The position numbers and the translations under genes are program-made. From Chryseobacterium rhizoplanae (GTDB lineage Bacteria > Bacteroidota > Bacteroidia > Flavobacteriales > Weeksellaceae), in the NCBI RefSeq assembly GCF_900182655.1, contig NZ_FXTC01000002.1, positions 663,752-727,751 of the forward strand: a DNA stretch of 64,000 nt, in the 5' to 3' direction. Positions within the stretch are counted from its first letter, which is position 1, and every line of letters begins with the position of its first letter. Below are positions 35,115 through 42,615 of this stretch, one piece after another. The notes under the pieces are model-generated. The model was not told the origin of the DNA and did no database searches. It saw only the letters and a list, made by a program, of their open reading frames with translations.

Positions 35115-36665
35115 TTATATAATGATAGTGCGCCTGGCAGAAGCTTTATCATTTGTTGATGAATTCCATGCCAATCCTGAAGCGGGCACGGCTCTTTCTT
35201 TGCCCCAGTTTCTGATTGCTTCAATTCTTTCAGGGCTGGTTTTACTTAGCGGGACAATATTTTGGAAGCATTTTTCATACAGCTCGTCGGTAATAAAAGG
35301 GTCTCCATTGATTACGGCCTGTATAGCGACATCTCTTATGGCTCCTTCCAGATCGGATCCGGCGAAACCTGCCGAAATAGCTGTCAGCTTTTCAAAAGTC
35401 GAAGAAGAAGGAGGCGGTAAAAGATTCTTTTTAAGATAAAGATTGATGATATCGGCCCTTTCCTGATCCTGTGGAAGGTCTACAAAGAAAAGCTCATCGA
35501 ATCTACCTTTTCTAAGCAATTCGGGAGGTAGCTTTGTCACATCATTGGCTGTTGCTATCACAAAAACCTTTTCGGTGCTTTCCTGCAGCCAGAATAGAAA
35601 CTGCCCAATCATTCTTGTGGTCACCCCGGATGAATCGTTGGCATTGGCAGCTAATCCTTTTTCAATTTCATCAATCCATAGAATACAAGGAGCCGCATTA
35701 TCTGCTGATTCAAATGCCTCTTTTAATCTGTTTTCAGACTGTCCTACGTACATTCCCTGAATGGATGCAAAATCTAACCGGTACAAAGGAAGGTTCCACG
35801 TAGCGGCGATGAATTTTGCAGACAAAGATTTCCCACAGCCTGGAACCCCCACCAATAATACACCTCTCGGCGGACGAAGTTTTCTTGATTTTAAATCTGC
35901 AGTTAATAGCTGTTTCTGATTATCAAGCCATTGATGTAATCCGCTAAGCCCTCCTACGGATATTAAAGATGGGTCTACTTTTACCTTTTCAAGACCTGAA
36001 ATATTGCTGAAAAGCTTATCTTTTTCCATGCTCAGGCTTTTAATATCGTCTTTTGTAAGAGAGCCTTTTGACATTTGGGTAGCCAGAACATTTTCAGCTT
36101 CTATTTTGGTCATATTGGCTAAAATAGTTGCTGCCATTTTTAGGTCATTTTCATCCCAGTCAATAGGAATAGAGCCTTTGTAAGGGATCACACAGTCCTT
36201 GACAACGGTCAGCATTTCTTCTTCGTTAGGGGGATCCAGCGTAAGGGTCATTCCTAAACGCTGCAGTTGCGACCAGACGCTTTTTGTAGAGATGATGCAG
36301 ATGCTTCCGCCCTTTTCAATAGCCTGGACCACGCAATCATAGATGTGTCTGGATACGATGTTATCATCTTCAATATCACTTACTTCCGTAAAAATAAAAG
36401 TAAGGTTTTGTCTTTGTGAAATATTCTGAACGGCAAAATCAATTCCGCCGGCAACAGAACGGTCATCGTTAATTGTTTTTCTTGTTTTAATATCCGTGGT
36501 TCCGTGTGATAAGCTATGGATGTATATCGGAATATTAATTTCTTCCGACAGTTGCTGTATTATTTCTAAAACCCTCGATCTTTCTATACTCCGGATTGAG
36601 ATAAAAGGAATTCTTGCCCGGAACATTCTGGATAAAGAATTTTTAAATTCTTCTTTGTTTGCCAT
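35115..36665 (-). CDS. Ycf46-like AAA ATPase
   Basis: The 516-residue protein has an N-terminal region (about 1-220) with a RecA-like character but no Walker A, as in Ycf46-type proteins. The AAA module follows: Walker A GVPGCGKS (273-280), Walker B CILWIDE (327-333), sensor-1 Asn374 in ATANDV, arginine finger RKGRFDE (385-391), and an AAA lid with AGFAGSDLEGAIRDVA. All catalytic residues are present. No protease or other effector domain is fused. It starts 2 bp after the 170-aa gene and is last in the five-gene operon. It probably remodels or loads a protein partner encoded in the operon. Confidence 0.88.
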   Translation of the reverse strand: MANKEEFKNSLSRMFRARIPFISIRSIERSRVLEIIQQLSEEINIPIYIHSLSHGTTDIKTRKTINDDRSVAGGIDFAVQNISQRQNLTFIFTEVSDIEDDNIVSRHIYDCVVQAIEKGGSICIISTKSVWSQLQRLGMTLTLDPPNEEEMLTVVKDCVIPYKGSIPIDWDENDLKMAATILANMTKIEAENVLATQMSKGSLTKDDIKSLSMEKDKLFSNISGLEKVKVDPSLISVGGLSGLHQWLDNQKQLLTADLKSRKLRPPRGVLLVGVPGCGKSLSAKFIAATWNLPLYRLDFASIQGMYVGQSENRLKEAFESADNAAPCILWIDEIEKGLAANANDSSGVTTRMIGQFLFWLQESTEKVFVIATANDVTKLPPELLRKGRFDELFFVDLPQDQERADIINLYLKKNLLPPPSSSTFEKLTAISAGFAGSDLEGAIRDVAIQAVINGDPFITDELYEKCFQNIVPLSKTSPERIEAIRNWGKERAVPASGLAWNSSTNDKASARRTIII

Positions 36666-36667
36666 AC

Positions 36668-37180
36668 TTAAAAAATAATTTTTCTTCCTGTTGAGGAATT
36701 TGGATTGGAGATTTCTTCAAAAGATTCATATTGCTGGAATTCGCAGGCACTGAATGAATTGATCACCATCAGCATTTTTTCTCTCTCTTGATTGTCTTTT
36801 GGGGTATTATCTTTTAGATTTTTTTTGAAATCATTTACAAAGCCTGTGAAATCCTTCACAAAACCCTCTCTCAGTTCACTGGGAAGGCTTTTAGAATGGG
36901 CGAACTTTGCTAAAACAGCTAGTGTCTTTTTATTATTCTGAAGGACAAATTCCAATTCCTCAATGGTTTTAATGTGCTGAAGGTTAAAATTTCTCTGATA
37001 TTGATCCAACCATATTTTTTTCCGGGCTTTATAAGCTTCTTCGGCTCTTACATAGAAACGTTCAGCGGTTCCGGCGTCAAGGCGGAAGTGCCCCGTACTC
37101 ATTTCCTCAAGTACATCTTCACCCTTCCCGTAACGGTCAAAAAGATCTACCCAATCAGCGTAAGTAACAGGTGATTTCAT
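36668..37180 (-). CDS. Hypothetical helical protein in the AAA ATPase operon
   Basis: The 170-residue, soluble, mostly alpha-helical protein (VTYADWVDLFDRYGKGEDVL at the start) has no signal peptide or TM segment and no motif I recognise. Its ATG overlaps the stop of the 58-aa gene (ATGA) and its stop lies 2 bp before the ATPase gene, so all three are translationally coupled. A helical adaptor or substrate of the ATPase is a reasonable guess, no more. Confidence 0.75.
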   Translation of the reverse strand: MKSPVTYADWVDLFDRYGKGEDVLEEMSTGHFRLDAGTAERFYVRAEEAYKARKKIWLDQYQRNFNLQHIKTIEELEFVLQNNKKTLAVLAKFAHSKSLPSELREGFVKDFTGFVNDFKKNLKDNTPKDNQEREKMLMVINSFSACEFQQYESFEEISNPNSSTGRKIIF

Positions 37181-37353
37181 TCTTGGTTTTTTATTCTTGG
37201 ATTAATGAACTGATAAGGAGGGATAATATCCCAGGCCGGGAATTTTGCTTTTTCTTTTTCCCCTTCGGTTCTTCCCTGAAAAAAATTCGGTCTTGGCTGC
37301 TGTTCTGGCTTATGCTTTTTATTCTCTTCAGAATCGTTTTTAATATTGTCCAT
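37177..37353 (-). CDS. 58-residue Lys/Glu- and Pro-rich peptide in the AAA ATPase operon
   Basis: ATG at 37351-37353 begins MDNIKNDSEENKKHKPEQQP. A charged, disordered N-terminal half leads to the C-terminal motif FPAWDIIPPYQFINPRIKNQE (about 38-58). Its TGA overlaps the next ATG as ATGA, and it lies 10 bp after the 567-aa gene. The tight coupling at both ends makes it a real gene despite its length. The aromatic/Pro tail could be a docking peptide for a neighbour. No family recognised. Confidence 0.75.
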   Translation of the reverse strand: MDNIKNDSEENKKHKPEQQPRPNFFQGRTEGEKEKAKFPAWDIIPPYQFINPRIKNQE

Positions 37354-37363
37354 ACTGTAATTA

Positions 37364-39067
37364 TTAAGAAGGTTGTAAAATGGTTCTTGTATCTCTGGAT
37401 GTACTTGAAAAATCTTCGGGCGTGATAGACATTAAGGTCTGCCTTAAAATTTCAGCTTTTGCATCTTCCTGAGCAAATTCCTGTCTGTAATCTACTGTTT
37501 CAGCAATGCATCCTCGTAATACTTCTTTAGACTTGTTCTTTCTTTCCATGATGGTTTCTATAGTTTTTTTCTTTGCTTTTTTATGGTTACTGATAGTATT
37601 CCAAATAATCAGTCCGCCAATCAAAGCGCCAATTATTCCCATAATTCCGAATTTAAAAATGATTAAACTAGCTGCAGAAATTATAATCCCGAAGAAAATT
37701 AAGACGAATGGAAATGTCAGTTTTTTTAATTCATTTTCAAGAAAATCAGTCCAGTACCGATTGTGCTTTTGTAATTGTTCCGTTTCGTCACTTCCATCGG
37801 GTGTTGAGGTCTTGAAACCGTCTATAATCAAGTCTACATTTTCCTCTATCTCGTTTCTGTATTTTGCAGTAAAAGAGTCATGCGCTTCTACAATCCAGGG
37901 CTGGCTGATGGAAACAGCAAGAGCCTGTGTAACTTTTGTAGCACCGGTTAATTCCGGATTGAATGCTGCATTTGTCAACATCTGAAGGAAATCTACTTTT
38001 TCGTCAAAAATGTGTTTCTCTTCATTCATTAAAGATTGCGCAGCTTTTTTATCCCCATCTTTCTGAATGATGAGCTGGTTGAGCCTTACTTCATTTTGCA
38101 ATGGAAGTTCATCATCATCAAAATTGGTCACCAGTAAGGAAAGAATTTCATCAAGCTGAATTTTGGTAGCTTTAGAATAATCTGTTGTAGTTTCAAAAAT
38201 ATTTTTAAAGTGTAAATCTAGTGCATGATGAGATCTTGCCTGGATAACAGAAGTTTTCAGATTGTCCCAATTCGGTGCAAATTCTTCAAGTAACGGGTAT
38301 TTTTTTGAGGACAGGGAACCTTTTGTTTCAAAAAAATGAGTCCACTGAACTTTCTGTTTATCAATGTAGCTGTCCGTTTGAGTGAGCTGAGTGATCCAAC
38401 TTTTAACATTGTTAATCATCAACTGGTGAGAAGCGGGCTGAAAAACTCCGGTGGTGATAGCTTCCAGGATAATGACAAACTCCCTATCAAGGTTGTGAGG
38501 ATTCTGATGAAGAAAATACCTGTTCATCCATTGGAAGCATGCATCATTTCTTCCTAATCTTCTCATAACAAGCATAAGGAAAAGAGTTGTTTTGTAATCG
38601 TCCCTTTTTAAGCTTTCGGCCAATGCTTTTTCGGTGGTGTTTTTATCATCCCGAATCCAGGACGAGAGTACAACCAAAGCCGGAGCCAGCCAATAATTCG
38701 GGGCTTTTATCATGACCTCCTCAGTTGTATGGCGTAATGTATCATCGCCTATAATTCCTGTATCTACACCCTGCAGGATCCCTGTGGCCATTCTGCGGAC
38801 TTCTGCATAATATCCGAACTTTATCTGCAGGTCCTGTTTCAGATTTCCCTGTCTCGTTTCGGCGAGTTGTAGTGCTTTATGTTTTATATCCGACTCTACA
38901 AAATCAGCAAAGGAAAGGGATAGCTGTAATAAATCACTTTTCAGGTGGTCATGCTTTGTATTGAGGCCTCCTAATTCTATATTGACTTCCCGCATATCTG
39001 TTTTAAGCGAGCTTAAAGCACTGTTGATCCTTGAAAGGTCTGCATATGAAATTACTCTTTGTGACAT
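37364..39067 (-). CDS. 567-aa protein with N-terminal coiled coil and two TM helices
   Basis: The N-terminus (about 5-75) is coiled coil (INSALSSLKTDMREVNIELG). A helical region of about 370 residues follows, then two adjacent TM helices (about 451-470 and 473-490; FVLIFFGIIISAASLIIF and IGALIGGLIIWNTI) and a basic cytoplasmic tail with further helices to residue 567. There is no signal peptide, so most of it should face the cytoplasm, anchored by the hairpin. I do not recognise the family. It is second in the operon and the largest component, plausibly the membrane scaffold on which the AAA ATPase acts. Confidence 0.8.
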   Translation of the reverse strand: MSQRVISYADLSRINSALSSLKTDMREVNIELGGLNTKHDHLKSDLLQLSLSFADFVESDIKHKALQLAETRQGNLKQDLQIKFGYYAEVRRMATGILQGVDTGIIGDDTLRHTTEEVMIKAPNYWLAPALVVLSSWIRDDKNTTEKALAESLKRDDYKTTLFLMLVMRRLGRNDACFQWMNRYFLHQNPHNLDREFVIILEAITTGVFQPASHQLMINNVKSWITQLTQTDSYIDKQKVQWTHFFETKGSLSSKKYPLLEEFAPNWDNLKTSVIQARSHHALDLHFKNIFETTTDYSKATKIQLDEILSLLVTNFDDDELPLQNEVRLNQLIIQKDGDKKAAQSLMNEEKHIFDEKVDFLQMLTNAAFNPELTGATKVTQALAVSISQPWIVEAHDSFTAKYRNEIEENVDLIIDGFKTSTPDGSDETEQLQKHNRYWTDFLENELKKLTFPFVLIFFGIIISAASLIIFKFGIMGIIGALIGGLIIWNTISNHKKAKKKTIETIMERKNKSKEVLRGCIAETVDYRQEFAQEDAKAEILRQTLMSITPEDFSSTSRDTRTILQPS

Positions 39068-39086
39068 TGTATTTGATTTTTCGTGG

Positions 39087-39536
39087 TTATAGTTTGGCTG
39101 CTGTTCCGTCTTCCCGGATAAGGATAAGTTTATCTTTATATACTTCTACAAAAAAATAAGCATTGTGTTTAGCGAGGGTTCTTGCTTTTTCAAAATGTTC
39201 GGGAAGAAGCTCTCCTATGATATAATGTTTAATGATTTGTCCTGCGCTTAGATCTAAAGTGTGCACTTCATGAGGATGCCCCAGATAACATTTAGCCAAA
39301 ATTCCTATGGGAAGATCAGCCAGCTGGGCAGAACCAAATTCTTCATGAATTTTTGTCATCATATCTTTCTTTCCTCTTGTTTCAATAAGGAGTTCTGTAT
39401 CCATTGTTCTAATTAAGTTCAGATATTTCTCCGAGCGTTTTCTTAGAATATCCCTATCACTTAAAATCTTTGTGGAAGCGGATCCGACTTCCGCTGTGCC
39501 TGTCAGTGTTTCATTTTGGAAAATTATTTTTGCCAT
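39087..39536 (-). CDS. Hypothetical 149-aa protein, first gene of the AAA ATPase operon
   Basis: The start is the ATG at 39534-39536 (MAKIIFQNETLTGTAEVGSA); an in-frame TTG at 39566 falls inside the -7 element. A helical middle (about 20-60) precedes a compact C-terminal part with HPHEVHTLDLSAGQIIKHY and HNAYFFVEVYKDKLILIRED, which looks like a beta-rich domain. No TM segment. Unknown family. It follows the promoter with palindrome copy B and leads a tight operon, 19 bp before the 567-aa gene. Confidence 0.78.
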   Translation of the reverse strand: MAKIIFQNETLTGTAEVGSASTKILSDRDILRKRSEKYLNLIRTMDTELLIETRGKKDMMTKIHEEFGSAQLADLPIGILAKCYLGHPHEVHTLDLSAGQIIKHYIIGELLPEHFEKARTLAKHNAYFFVEVYKDKLILIREDGTAAKL

Positions 39537-39563
39537 TGCCTGAGTTTTTAGATTTGATACTGA

Positions 39564-39571
39564 CAAAAATA
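39564..39571 (-). promoter_or_regulatory. -7 element (TATTTTTG) of the AAA ATPase operon
   Basis: Minus-strand TATTTTTG lies 19 bp downstream of palindrome copy B and 27 bp before the ATG at 39536, the same geometry as the 56-aa gene promoter. Confidence 0.7.
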
Positions 39572-39590
39572 TTGGACTGGGAATAGTTTT

Positions 39591-39610
39591 CCTTACGGAT
39601 TCCCGTAAAT
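39591..39610 (-). promoter_or_regulatory. Palindromic operator, copy B
   Basis: The plus strand reads CCTTACGGATTCCCGTAAAT. The flanks (CC...AAAT) are identical to copy A at 35050-35069, with the central bases in the opposite sense, as allowed by a palindrome. First T of the -7 TTTG is 24 bp from the proximal edge. Confidence 0.75.
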
Positions 39611-39613
39611 AGA

Positions 39614-39640
39614 AAGCCTTCCAAAAGAATTGAAAGGCTT
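39614..39640 (-). terminator. Hairpin terminator after the response-regulator gene
   Basis: AAGCCTT (39614-39620) pairs with AAGGCTT (39634-39640). It separates the kinase/regulator unit from the ATPase operon, so the latter depends on its own promoter. T-run on the minus strand is weak. Confidence 0.5.
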
Positions 39641-39667
39641 ATATAGATATAGAAATGTAAAACAAGA

Positions 39668-40333
39668 TTAAATAATTCCCAGATCTTTACAGAAAGCGAT
39701 TAATTGTTCATTGCTTTTAACTCCCAGTGCTTCTTTTAAACTGTTTAATTTTTTTTCCACACTGCTCAGGCTATTGGGGGTGATATTATTATTCTGCAGA
39801 TAAGTTGGGATATTTTTTTGTTGTACACCCTGAGAAAGAAGAGAAACGAGTGTAATATCATAGGATGTAAACTCATAACTATTAAGCTTTTTTACTTCCT
39901 GCTTAAGATCCAGGGACAGATAGCTTTCATTGGCATAAACGGCCGCAATCGCTTTTTTCAATTCTTTGGAATCATTTCTGGCTTTACGGACAAAGCCGTT
40001 AATCTTACAGTCATTAAAGAGAGAATCTATAATTCCGGATTTACGCTCTCCGGAAAAGACTATGATTTTTAATGAAGGTTGTAACTTTCTGACTTCTTCA
40101 ATTAGTTCTTTTCCATCTTTAATATTCTGAAGATGATGGTCTTCTTCATAAGAAAGGTCAGTGATCAGTAAATCGTAGGGATTGTTTTCCCGAATCGTTC
40201 TTTTAACTTTTGCTAAAGCATCATCGCAATAATATACATAGTCAACATTTGGAATATTAAGCTCTTCTAATGTTTTCTGGACAGATAAACTACCCATTTC
40301 TTGGTCTTCGGCAATTAAAATTTTTTTGAACAT
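39668..40333 (-). CDS. LuxR/NarL-type response regulator
   Basis: The 221-residue protein has an N-terminal receiver: acidic pair E9/D10, phospho-acceptor Asp59 in LLITDLS, Ser94 in FSGER and Lys117. The C-terminal 65 residues form a helix-turn-helix of LuxR character (YDITLVSLLSQGVQQKNIPT, then SVEKKLNSLKEALGV). The receiver has a long insertion after Asp59 (YEEDHHLQNIKDGKE). It is 15 bp downstream of the kinase gene. LuxR-type dimers bind 16-20-bp palindromes near -42, so this is the best candidate to bind the three operators around it; that assignment is inference. Confidence 0.9.
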   Translation of the reverse strand: MFKKILIAEDQEMGSLSVQKTLEELNIPNVDYVYYCDDALAKVKRTIRENNPYDLLITDLSYEEDHHLQNIKDGKELIEEVRKLQPSLKIIVFSGERKSGIIDSLFNDCKINGFVRKARNDSKELKKAIAAVYANESYLSLDLKQEVKKLNSYEFTSYDITLVSLLSQGVQQKNIPTYLQNNNITPNSLSSVEKKLNSLKEALGVKSNEQLIAFCKDLGII

Positions 40334-40348
40334 TCTTTAGGTCTTTTT

Positions 40349-42007
40349 TTAAGAAACAGGAAATGAAATACTAACCTTCAGTCCTTTTTCGGATTTATTG
40401 TCAAAAATAATTTCTCCACGGATAGCAGCAATACGGGTTTCCGTATTTGTAAGTCCATTTTTGTAAATCATAGCACCTGGAATTCCAATTCCATCGTCTG
40501 TATATTGGATTTTGATTATATTATTTATCCTTTTAAATTTAAAAATAACACGGGATGCCCGGCTATGTTTTTTCATATTAACGAGCAGCTCACGGATAAC
40601 CTGATAGATATCTTCAAAAGGGGGTTGAGAAATTCCGTTCCATATTTCATTTTCGTTCCCAACTATATAGGTATCTATCACTTCGTTTTTAAAAGATGCA
40701 ATAAGGGTAGAAATTCTGTCTCTATGGTTCTTTTTATCATTTTCCGGATCATGTTTTTCGTAGGAAATATCCCTGGACTTTTCGTAAACAAATTCTAATT
40801 CATCAAGGGCATTTTCCTTATCAAAATGTTCCTGGTTTTCTATTTTGGTCATGACCTGGTAGATTCCATTGGCCACTACGTCGTGGACTCTTTTTGAAAT
40901 TCTTAGCTGGTCATTTTTTAATTTGAGCTCATTTTCCTGTTTAAGCCTGGCTTGTCTTCTGCGGTATAAAATAACGATGATCACGATGGCAATTATTGCA
41001 ACCGCCAGAGCGGCTTGCTGACGTATCAATTGATTTTCTTTTTGTGCCTGATCAACTTTTAGCCGTTGGTTTTCTGTTTCCTTTTTCTCACTGTCGTATT
41101 TAATATAGGCAAAACGGTTTCTATTTGCATTTTTGTAATTTTGAATACTGTCTGAAAGTGTTTTATATTGTATAAAATTGGAGATAGCGTTAGAAGGTTT
41201 ATCAACAAAAGAAATTCTTTCAATGGCTTCCAGACGATCTTCGGGACTTTTTATTTTTTCTGCTGTGTTAAGCATTTGTTTTGCATAAAATAATGAAATA
41301 GCTGGATTGGTTTGCTGATATATTTCTGCTAAATGAGAGTAACTTGAATTTGCGCCCCAGTTGTCATTTTGCTGTAACTTTTGTGTTAATAATTTTTTGA
41401 ATTCTGAATGAGCGGGATAATTTTTATCTTGAAGCCATCGAGTGTAAACAATATTCTCTTTAATTCTATTTTGGAGATTGACATCTTTTATTTTTAATAG
41501 ATCGATACTTTGTAAAGCTTTTAATGCTGAAGAGTATTGGCCTTGTCGGTACTCTGATGCTGCTTTATTATTAAGAATAGTATATTTCTTTTCAATAGAT
41601 TCATTTTTTTCCGCAAGAGCTTTATTATACCATTCTGTAGCTGAAGAGTATTCTTTTTGATCATATTTTATGTCTCCGAGAGTATTATATACAGAATAGA
41701 GGCTTTCGTCACCTTCTTTCATAAAATTGAGCGCATCCACTAATGTTGTTTCAGCACCGAATATATCACCGGTATATTTTTGGGCGATTGCCTGACAGAT
41801 CAGGCTCTTAGAGATATTGGAAGAATCTTTTGCTTTATAATAATAATTTAGTGCTTGCTGAAATTTTGAATAGGCCTCAAGGTTATTTTTAAGGAGCAAG
41901 TTTGTCCCTTTATTATATAATTGATCTGCCTTTGCTAGATAATTTGTTTCTGTTTTTTCTTTACAAGAAACAAGAATGATTAGTAAAAATAATAGATATC
42001 GTATCAT
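40349..42007 (-). CDS. TPR-containing membrane sensor histidine kinase (NarX/DesK-like)
   Basis: The 552-residue protein has a lipoprotein-like signal with lipobox LVSC (Cys15), TPR repeats over about 25-290 in the periplasm, one TM helix (332-348), a coiled linker, the H-box KRVHDVVANGIYQV (His375) of the HisKA_3 type, and an HATPase domain with N-box Asn477 (ELLVNMKKHS) and DDGIGIPG (504-511). This architecture pairs with LuxR-type regulators, as here. Its ATG lies only about 11 bp after an intrinsic terminator, so expression may depend on read-through. Confidence 0.92.
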   Translation of the reverse strand: MIRYLLFLLIILVSCKEKTETNYLAKADQLYNKGTNLLLKNNLEAYSKFQQALNYYYKAKDSSNISKSLICQAIAQKYTGDIFGAETTLVDALNFMKEGDESLYSVYNTLGDIKYDQKEYSSATEWYNKALAEKNESIEKKYTILNNKAASEYRQGQYSSALKALQSIDLLKIKDVNLQNRIKENIVYTRWLQDKNYPAHSEFKKLLTQKLQQNDNWGANSSYSHLAEIYQQTNPAISLFYAKQMLNTAEKIKSPEDRLEAIERISFVDKPSNAISNFIQYKTLSDSIQNYKNANRNRFAYIKYDSEKKETENQRLKVDQAQKENQLIRQQAALAVAIIAIVIIVILYRRRQARLKQENELKLKNDQLRISKRVHDVVANGIYQVMTKIENQEHFDKENALDELEFVYEKSRDISYEKHDPENDKKNHRDRISTLIASFKNEVIDTYIVGNENEIWNGISQPPFEDIYQVIRELLVNMKKHSRASRVIFKFKRINNIIKIQYTDDGIGIPGAMIYKNGLTNTETRIAAIRGEIIFDNKSEKGLKVSISFPVS

Positions 42008-42017
42008 ATTACTAATA

Positions 42018-42045
42018 TAAAAAAACCGTTCTAAAAAAGAACGGT
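42018..42045 (-). terminator. Intrinsic terminator/attenuator directly before the kinase gene
   Basis: ACCGTTCT (42025-42032) pairs with AGAACGGT (42038-42045), A5 loop. On the minus strand it ends in T7. It follows the 59-aa gene and ends about 11 bp before the kinase ATG, leaving no room for a promoter between them. Confidence 0.8.
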
Positions 42046-42054
42046 CTTATTTTC

Positions 42055-42234
42055 CTATTTTTTAGGTGGAAGAACAGGCCCTGTATCTCCTCCTGTATCC
42101 CCCGGATTTACTCCTTCTCCTGGATCTGCCAGCTGAACTGTTATCTGTTCCTGATTATTACTATTATCTGCTGCCGTGTTGGCATTATTGTTTGAGAATG
42201 CTAAACCTAATAGCATCAATATAATTTCTATCAT
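42055..42234 (-). CDS. 59-residue membrane or secreted peptide, Gly/Pro-rich tail
   Basis: ATG at 42232-42234, stop TAG at 42055-42057. A hydrophobic N-terminus (MIEIILMLLGLAFSN) is followed by an Asn/Gln stretch and a Gly/Asp/Pro-rich tail ending GDTGPVLPPKK. It looks like a small exported or membrane-tethered peptide. It is transcribed toward the kinase gene and ends at the terminator in front of it. Not recognised; a signal for the kinase sensor or a leader peptide are both possible. Confidence 0.55.
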   Translation of the reverse strand: MIEIILMLLGLAFSNNNANTAADNSNNQEQITVQLADPGEGVNPGDTGGDTGPVLPPKK

Positions 42235-42240
42235 TTCCGT

Positions 42241-42502
42241 AAAAATTTAAAATTTGAGCATTTCTGTAGTTGCCCGTAAAACAGATCACAGGTAGAGCTA
42301 CACGAATAAAAAATTTGAAGCGCTTCTAAATTTTTTGGGAAGTGAACCATCAAAAACGGAGGAGAAACATCTGCTTCCCAGTCCGGAGTTTTCCTCCATT
42401 TTATCTGGTGATTTTGAAATCAGTTTTGTAAATTTGTTCTTGTAATGTTTTGTTTGTCACTGATTTCTGAAGTAAAGATGCGACAAAACATGACGCAGGT
42501 GT
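42241..42502. other. Divergent intergenic region of the accessory locus
   Basis: The 380-bp gap between the 59-aa gene and the 286-aa gene has no plausible gene. A half-site resembling the operator (TGCCCGTAAA at 42271-42280) lies about 40 bp before the 59-aa gene, but lacks its other half and a -7 element at the right distance. A GGAGGA/TCCTCC inverted repeat occurs at about 42358-42397. The regulatory elements are at the right end of the gap, listed separately. Confidence 0.5.
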
Positions 42503-42540
42503 TAGACACGTTCTGGACATCTATGGACACGAAATGGACA
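42503..42540 (+). promoter_or_regulatory. Four helically phased TGGACA repeats
   Basis: TAGACA at 42503, then TGGACA at 42514, 42524 and 42535, spaced 11, 10 and 11 bp. The array ends 7 bp before operator copy C and lies on the same DNA face throughout. It looks like a multi-subunit binding site for a second regulator. Confidence 0.6.
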
Positions 42541-42547
42541 ACGGATT

Positions 42548-42567
42548 CTTTATGGGAATCCGTAATG
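42548..42567 (+). promoter_or_regulatory. Palindromic operator, copy C
   Basis: The plus strand reads CTTTATGGGAATCCGTAATG, with the core TTATGGGAATCCGTAA differing from copy A at one base. First T of TTTG at 42591 is 24 bp from the proximal edge, exactly as in copies A and B. Confidence 0.72.
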
Positions 42568-42587
42568 TGGTATGAGTGATAATCACC

Positions 42588-42594
42588 TATTTTG
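42588..42594 (+). promoter_or_regulatory. -7 element (TATTTTG, one base short of consensus) of the 286-aa gene
   Basis: TATTTTG lies 21 bp before the ATG at 42616. Only the spacing between TA and TTTG differs from TAnnTTTG; the TTTG is in the same register as in the two other palindrome promoters. Confidence 0.6.
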
Positions 42595-42615
42595 TAATGA
42601 CTGAAAAAATTATAT

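Noticed and set aside
42271..42290. Fourth operator copy before the 59-aa gene
   Set aside because: Only one half (TTTACGGGC on the minus strand) matches, about 11 of 20 positions overall, and no TTTG lies at the 24-bp distance.
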